Assembly (NCBI GenBank): GCA_021793875.1
Contig: JAJYRX010000035.1
Coordinates: forward strand, 1-10,536
DNA: 10,536 nucleotides
Reading direction: 5' to 3'
Source: Pseudomonadota bacterium
GTDB taxonomy: Bacteria; Pseudomonadota; Gammaproteobacteria; Burkholderiales; Burkholderiaceae_B
In this document: one piece after another, positions 6,653 to 10,536 of the stretch
Numbering within the stretch: the stretch's first letter is position 1
Layout of the letters: each line of letters starts with the position of its first letter
The notes under the pieces: model-generated
The model's database searches: none
Told to the model about the DNA's origin: nothing
The model's input: the letters and a program-made list of their open reading frames with translations, nothing else
Translations under genes and position numbers: made by a program

Positions 6653-7939
6653 ATGAGTGCTATCGTAGACATAATTGGCCGCGAGATACTAGATTCACGT
6701 GGTAATCCCACCGTCGAATGCGATATCTTGCTTGAATCTGGCGCAATGGGACGAGCCTCCGTACCTTCTGGAGCTTCTACCGGTTCACGCGAGGCTGTAG
6801 AGTTACGTGACGATGACAGCAGTCGTTATTTAGGGAAAGGTGTTTTGCAGGCTGTAGAAAATATAAACACCGAGATTGCCGAGGCAATCATAGGCTTAGA
6901 CGCACAAGAGCAAACCTTCATTGACAAAACTCTTATAGAACTTGACGGAACAGATAATAAAAGCCGTCTAGGAGCCAATGCCATACTAGCTGCTAGCATG
7001 GCGGTAGCAAGGGCTGCCGCCGATGACAGTGGGCTTTCACTTTATCGTTACTTTGGCGGTAGTGGTCCTATGAGTTTGCCTGTACCCATGATGAACGTAA
7101 TCAATGGTGGTGCACACGCAAATAATAATCTCGATATGCAAGAGTTTATGATTGTGCCTATTGGAGCCAGTAGTTTCCGAGAGGCCTTGCGTATGGGGGC
7201 TGAGGTATTTCACGCTCTACAAAAACTTTTAGACAGTAATGGTATGTCTACTGCCGTTGGTGATGAGGGTGGGTTTGCTCCCAACGTGGCTAACCATGAG
7301 GCTGCTATTCAGCTTATTCTTGAAGCTGTTGTTGGAGCAGGTTACGAGGCCGGAACTGATATAGCTCTTGCACTTGATTGCGCTAGCTCAGAGTTTTTCC
7401 ACGATGGTAAGTACCACCTTAAGGGTGAAGGTGGTATTAGCTTATCGGCACAAGATTTCACAAACTTGCTCGCTAGCTGGTGTGACAAATACCCTATCGT
7501 CTCCATAGAAGATGGCATGGCCGAAACAGACTGGGATGGTTGGAAAATACTTAGTGATAGTCTTGGTAAAAAGGTTCAGCTTGTTGGTGATGACCTGTTT
7601 GTTACCAATACAAAAATTCTGAAACAAGGCATAGATCAAAATATAGCTAACTCTATACTTATAAAAATTAACCAAATAGGAACGCTTACCGAAACCTTTG
7701 CAGCTATTGAAATGGCACGACGCTCTGGTTACACAGCGGTAATTTCACATCGTTCTGGTGAAACAGAAGATGCAACAATTGCCGATATAGCGGTGGCAAC
7801 AAATGCTATGCAAATTAAAACAGGTTCTCTATCTAGATCTGACCGTACAGCAAAGTACAATCAGTTATTGCGTATAGAGGAAGAGTTGGCCGATGTAGCT
7901 AACTATCCCGGTCGCGATGCGTTCTATAATCTGCGTTAG
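6653..7939 (+). CDS. eno: Enolase
   Basis: Converts 2-phosphoglycerate to phosphoenolpyruvate in glycolysis and the reverse in gluconeogenesis, and in many bacteria is also an RNA-degradosome partner. The 428 residues are full length. The magnesium ligands D242 (LDCASSEF), E286 (SIEDGM) and D313 (VGDDLF), and the catalytic E164, E205 (GDEGGFAP), K338 (ILIKIN), H366 (ISHRSGE) and K389 are all present, each offset by about three from E. coli numbering. The loop SGASTGSREAVELRD near 39-53 closes over substrate. GAGGG (6641-6645), seven bases before the ATG, is the ribosome-binding site; the ATG follows the preceding stop without a gap. Codon use is odd for a gene normally highly expressed: 6 of the first 12 isoleucines are ATA. 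Confidence 0.99.
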   Translation: MSAIVDIIGREILDSRGNPTVECDILLESGAMGRASVPSGASTGSREAVELRDDDSSRYLGKGVLQAVENINTEIAEAIIGLDAQEQTFIDKTLIELDGTDNKSRLGANAILAASMAVARAAADDSGLSLYRYFGGSGPMSLPVPMMNVINGGAHANNNLDMQEFMIVPIGASSFREALRMGAEVFHALQKLLDSNGMSTAVGDEGGFAPNVANHEAAIQLILEAVVGAGYEAGTDIALALDCASSEFFHDGKYHLKGEGGISLSAQDFTNLLASWCDKYPIVSIEDGMAETDWDGWKILSDSLGKKVQLVGDDLFVTNTKILKQGIDQNIANSILIKINQIGTLTETFAAIEMARRSGYTAVISHRSGETEDATIADIAVATNAMQIKTGSLSRSDRTAKYNQLLRIEEELADVANYPGRDAFYNLR

Positions 7940-7953
7940 TACAAATGGGATAA

Positions 7954-7973
7954 GGCCCGTATAAAGGCGGGCC
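7954..7973 (+). promoter_or_regulatory. Hairpin between eno and ftsB, not a classical terminator
   Basis: GGCCCG (7954-7959) pairs with CGGGCC (7968-7973) across an 8-base loop. The 3' flank is GTTCCTAAACC, without a T-run, so efficient intrinsic termination is unlikely; it may slow polymerase, protect the eno 3' end, or partly attenuate ftsB. It starts 15 bases after the eno stop and ends 14 bases before the ftsB ATG. Confidence 0.5.
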
Positions 7974-7987
7974 GTTCCTAAACCTGC

Positions 7988-8260
7988 ATGCGCCTACTAT
8001 TCCTGGTATTGTTTCTACTAACCTTATTTATCCAGTACCCTTTGTGGTTTGGTAAGGATGGTTTCATGCGTGTAAAGCAGTTAGAACAGCAGGTTGCCAG
8101 ACAACAAGAAGAAAATGAAGCGCTAACCGCACGTAATAATGCGCTTGCTGCAGAGGTTTTAGACTTAAAGTCTGGTACACAGGCTGTGGAAGAGCATGCA
8201 AGAGCAGGGCAGGGTATGCTAAAAGAAGGCGAGGTGTTCGTACAAATACTTGAGCCTTAA
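7988..8260 (+). CDS. ftsB: Cell division protein FtsB (septum formation initiator family)
   Basis: FtsB is a small bitopic inner-membrane protein that joins FtsQ and FtsL in the divisome. The 90 residues show the standard layout: a cytoplasmic end of two residues, one membrane helix (about 3-18), the marker segment QYPLWFGKDGFMRV (16-29), then a periplasmic coiled coil (about 27-62) with the heptad-like LEQQVARQQEENEALTARN, and a short C-terminal tail ending with the EVFVQI segment. Position right after eno is the common order in beta- and gammaproteobacteria. No Shine-Dalgarno is visible in the 14 bases between the preceding hairpin and the ATG, yet the ATG gives the usual family N-terminus (MRLLF). 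Whether it depends on read-through from eno is not clear. Its stop faces the stop of the TadE-like gene 11 bases away. Confidence 0.92.
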   Translation: MRLLFLVLFLLTLFIQYPLWFGKDGFMRVKQLEQQVARQQEENEALTARNNALAAEVLDLKSGTQAVEEHARAGQGMLKEGEVFVQILEP

Positions 8261-8271
8261 TACGCTCTTAT

Positions 8272-9267
8272 TTAGAACACGCAGCACATTGTTATTCCAC
8301 ATTCAGGGTTAGGAAATATATGATTTCCGACATCTGGTAGTGAGCCCGAATTAATGGGGTTGCTCGGATCAATAAAGTCTTCAGCATTATTTGCCGGCCA
8401 TTCACCTTCATTTGTATAAGAATAATCGTTGTTATCTGTAGTATTGTCAGTGTGAGTTTGCTGGTTGCGTGTGGTTTGAGAGCACAGCCACCCTTTACAA
8501 GGGTTGGTTGTATACCCTTGTTCAAATAGAACTTTGCCTGAAGAATGGTTTGGCCAAAGTACAGGGTGTGAATGCATCATAAGGCTAATAGAACGTTTTA
8601 TGGGTAAGTAGCCTGCTTTCAAGACTTTTTTAGCATAACTGTCGCTAGAGTTGCTCAATAGCTTTAATATGTAAGCAAATGGTGTAAATGCCGGACGATG
8701 TGGCCAGTAAAACTCTAAAGTAAGAGTATTGGCTTGATATATATTTTGCCCAGATATCGGGCCGCTACCATTAACCCAGCCGCTTCCGCGCTTTTTATTG
8801 TTTAGATCTTGTTCGGCCAGAAAGTAGTTATTTACTATAGCTAAGCCACTGGCCTTTGGAAGGTACAGACTGCTATCTTGAAAGTCTTTAAAAGCACTAT
8901 ATGATGGCGATAATACTGTTATTTGCCAAGGTGCACCTTTTATTTGTTGACGTCTGAGTTCCAGCCCACTGTTTATTGCTTCTAGGTTCTGTGCGCGAGG
9001 TCCTTTTGCGAAAAGTGGGGTTAGTCCATTTTCTAAGGTATTTATAATTGCTTCGGGATGAATATGTTTTGTGGTAGCTTCCCTTGCCGCATCTAGTAAG
9101 ACGGTATGTAAGGCCTGCCGCGTGTAAAACCAGCTTGATAGTTCTATAGTTCCCAAGCTTATCAAAACAAGAGGCACGGCCATGGCTGTGAACTCTAGTA
9201 TGGCTGCACCTGTCTGATGTGCATAGCTAAAATATGTACGTGGGTTTGTTTTGATAACAGCGCTCAT
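8272..9267 (-). CDS. TadE-like pseudopilin family protein with a cysteine-rich C-terminus
   Basis: The N-terminus is a TadE-type leader and membrane helix: a short polar stretch, then G20-AAILEF with a glutamate five residues after the glycine, the pattern cut by TadV-type prepilin peptidases, and a hydrophobic helix at about 21-44. The helix continues into ELSSWFYTRQALHTVLLDAAREATT, which is typical of TadE/TadG. The remaining 270 residues would lie outside the inner membrane and I do not recognise them. All five cysteines (C257, C262, C323, C328, C329) are in the last 75 residues, around an Asn/Thr/Asp-rich linker (about 265-300), and suggest disulfides. At 331 residues it is longer than a minimal TadE. 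No other tad gene is in the window. It lies 73 bases downstream of hslO on the same strand, with a weak AAGG (9284-9281) 13 bases before the ATG. Function in a pilus or secretion apparatus is inferred. Confidence 0.72.
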   Translation of the reverse strand: MSAVIKTNPRTYFSYAHQTGAAILEFTAMAVPLVLISLGTIELSSWFYTRQALHTVLLDAAREATTKHIHPEAIINTLENGLTPLFAKGPRAQNLEAINSGLELRRQQIKGAPWQITVLSPSYSAFKDFQDSSLYLPKASGLAIVNNYFLAEQDLNNKKRGSGWVNGSGPISGQNIYQANTLTLEFYWPHRPAFTPFAYILKLLSNSSDSYAKKVLKAGYLPIKRSISLMMHSHPVLWPNHSSGKVLFEQGYTTNPCKGWLCSQTTRNQQTHTDNTTDNNDYSYTNEGEWPANNAEDFIDPSNPINSGSLPDVGNHIFPNPECGITMCCVF

Positions 9268-9340
9268 GCATGTAGTTTTACCTTGCCCACATATACTTGC
9301 AATTAGCGCCGTTACCTATGGATTATTTTAGCTACCACTA
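9268..9340 (-). other. Gap between hslO and the TadE-like gene, no terminator seen
   Basis: This 73-base spacer has no stem followed by a T-run in the direction of transcription. TAAAAT (9330-9325) resembles a -10 box but has no -35 partner at the right distance (ATCTAT or CATCTA). The TadE-like gene may therefore be expressed by read-through from hslO or from a weak local promoter. Confidence 0.4.
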
Positions 9341-10288
9341 TTAATGTATAGATGACCCTGAACCGCCAGGCCTGTTGCGCATTTCAACAAACAGGCTGGT
9401 GCAGTCTATTACATCAAATGTATACGGTTTCCCACAAAAGTTGCACGCTACGTTTACCTCGCCCTTTTCTTCAATAATAGAATCTATTTCGCTTTTACCC
9501 AGCATTTTAAGCATATCTTGTACACGCTCGCGCGAGCAAGGGCAGTGCCATGTTACATGCTGTTCACCAAGAGCACGTACTTGATCTTGCCAAAAAAAAC
9601 GATGCATAAGAGTGTCAGGGCTAGTTTCGAGCAACTCTTTAGAATCTAGTGTGTCAAATAGTGGAAGCATGTTATCCCAGAATTGTTTCTGAGTATCACT
9701 AAGGTTTGTGTCAGTGCTGGTGTCATTGTCTTCATTATGTCCGCCATGGTTTGGAAGTCTTTGCAGCAGAAGGCCGGCACAGCGCTCGTTATTTGCCGCT
9801 AGCCAAAGTTTAGTATCTAGTTGCTCAGAGCTAAGCATGTAATGCTCAAGTGCTTGGGCAATGCTTGGGCCTTCTAGCGGAACAACACCTTGATATGCTT
9901 GCATACCTTCTGTTTTATCTTTTGGATCAAGTATTACAGCGAAGCGGCCATTTCCAGTTTGATTCATTAACTTTTGCAGATTGGTTGTGTCAGGTATGTT
10001 GACACCTTCTTTCAGGCTGGCAGTAGCTCTTACACTAAGGTTTGCACTACATTCCGCAACCATAAGAGGGATTGGTCCGTCACCTTGTATCTGCAGTATT
10101 AGTGAACCATTAAATTTTATATTTGCGGCTAATAGCGTAGTTGCAGCAATAAGCTCACCAATTAGTTGTTTTACATTAGATGGCAGATTTTGGTGGTGCA
10201 AGCCATTGCGCCATGTGTCATCAAGGTGAACTATTTGGGTGCGTATTTGATAGTCGGGCAAAATGTATCGTTTTAGTTGATCTGACAT
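9341..10288 (-). CDS. hslO: Hsp33 redox-regulated molecular chaperone
   Basis: Hsp33 is a cytosolic holdase activated by oxidation and unfolding stress. The 315 residues contain the substrate-binding domain (for example GDGPIPLMVAEC at 69-80 and GRFAVILDPKD at 114-124), a linker, and a C-terminal zinc/redox switch with all four cysteines: C249-P-C251 and C282-N-F-C285. The arrangement is CXC-X30-CXXC, as in active Hsp33. In the reduced state these bind zinc; oxidation forms two disulfides and releases it. It is about 20 residues longer than the E. coli protein, partly through an acidic, polar insertion near residues 180-202 (NHGGHNEDND...) and a glycine-rich tail. The start is nine bases downstream of the RDD gene stop, so the two are probably cotranscribed; no clear Shine-Dalgarno is seen. 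No terminator follows it before the TadE-like gene. Confidence 0.96.
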   Translation of the reverse strand: MSDQLKRYILPDYQIRTQIVHLDDTWRNGLHHQNLPSNVKQLIGELIAATTLLAANIKFNGSLILQIQGDGPIPLMVAECSANLSVRATASLKEGVNIPDTTNLQKLMNQTGNGRFAVILDPKDKTEGMQAYQGVVPLEGPSIAQALEHYMLSSEQLDTKLWLAANNERCAGLLLQRLPNHGGHNEDNDTSTDTNLSDTQKQFWDNMLPLFDTLDSKELLETSPDTLMHRFFWQDQVRALGEQHVTWHCPCSRERVQDMLKMLGKSEIDSIIEEKGEVNVACNFCGKPYTFDVIDCTSLFVEMRNRPGGSGSSIH

Positions 10289-10297
10289 TGTGATGCT

Positions 10298-10536
10298 TTA
10301 TGGTTGAGTTGCGTAGCGGCTTGTTTTATTACTGTTAAACAGTCTAGTGCCTGCGATTCTATCGTGTAGAAACTGTTTATCACGGTCAAACCAGCTCCAA
10401 ATAAATATGGTAAATGGTGTGAACACAAACAATATGTTTGTAGATGCATAGCCAGTATATTGACTGAGTGCGTAAACTAGGGCTATGCCCGCAACAGGTA
10501 TTGGCCAAATCAGAATATAACGTATTATTAGTTGTT
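10298..10536 (-). CDS. RDD-family membrane protein, C-terminal part (gene runs off the right edge)
   Basis: The last 78 codons are present, ending in TAA at 10300-10298; the start lies beyond the window. Translation shows two membrane-spanning segments (about residues 5-27 and 33-48 of the fragment), then the signature FLHDRIAGTRLF shortly before the C-terminus, a conserved RDD-domain motif. The final 11 residues are polar. RDD proteins are small polytopic membrane proteins of mostly unknown function; some act as ion antiporters. It ends nine bases before the hslO start on the same strand, so it likely shares a message with the chaperone gene. The family call rests on the one motif plus membrane topology. 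Confidence 0.75.
   Translation of the reverse strand, partial: QLIIRYILIWPIPVAGIALVYALSQYTGYASTNILFVFTPFTIFIWSWFDRDKQFLHDRIAGTRLFNSNKTSRYATQP

Noticed and set aside
7954..7985. Intrinsic terminator after eno
   Set aside because: The stem is GC-rich but is followed by GTTCCTAAACC without a T-run, so it is reported as a hairpin only.
9375..9584. Open reading frame on the plus strand opposite the end of hslO
   Set aside because: It is antisense to the zinc-switch cysteines of Hsp33, which are clearly coding; no independent support.
1..10536. Search for tRNA or rRNA genes, CRISPR repeats, insertion-sequence ends or a defence system
   Set aside because: Nearly all of the window is accounted for by recognisable coding sequence with short spacers; no repeat array, transposase or terminal inverted repeat was seen.

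Overview
The window looks like a chromosomal housekeeping segment of a betaproteobacterium, probably in the Burkholderiales/Alcaligenaceae area. The evidence is the block pyrG - DUF1330 gene - eno - ftsB, and the family resemblance of the flavoprotein dehydrogenase, Hsp33 and RDD proteins. Base composition is low for that group (low-to-mid 40s % GC by eye) and the AT-leaning codon ATA is frequent even in enolase, which suggests a lineage with AT drift. I see no tRNA, rRNA, CRISPR array, insertion sequence or phage gene. Assignment to a genus is not possible from this stretch.

Left part (1-2860): a truncated electron-transfer flavoprotein-ubiquinone oxidoreductase gene on the minus strand is divergent from a plus-strand group: a hotdog-fold acyl-CoA thioesterase, then the two subunits of a succinyl-CoA:3-ketoacid CoA-transferase (scoA-scoB), closed by a strong intrinsic terminator. 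Together these point to fatty-acid or ketone-body catabolism: the oxidoreductase passes electrons from acyl-CoA dehydrogenases to ubiquinone, the transferase activates acetoacetate, and the thioesterase may recycle CoA. The divergent promoter region holds a small palindrome of the AAAC-N3-GTTT type that could be an operator.

Middle part (2861-8260): a long-form Xaa-Pro aminopeptidase, CTP synthase (pyrG), a DUF1330 protein, enolase (eno) and the divisome protein FtsB all run on the plus strand. pyrG, the DUF1330 gene and eno are packed with a 1-base overlap and then no gap, so they are very likely cotranscribed. A perfect TATAAT sits in the loop of the scoB terminator and another lies just before pyrG. 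A compact hairpin directly precedes pyrG and another precedes ftsB. kdsA, which I recall lying between pyrG and eno in many betaproteobacteria, is absent here.

Right part (8261-10536): a minus-strand group reads, from right to left, the C-terminal end of an RDD-family membrane protein, the redox-regulated chaperone Hsp33 (hslO), and an isolated TadE-like pseudopilin gene with a cysteine-rich tail, which converges on ftsB with only 11 bases between the stop codons. Nothing here amounts to a clearly new system. The most distinctive points are the terminator-embedded promoter, the hairpin-led genes lacking Shine-Dalgarno sequences, the missing kdsA and the orphan TadE-like protein.
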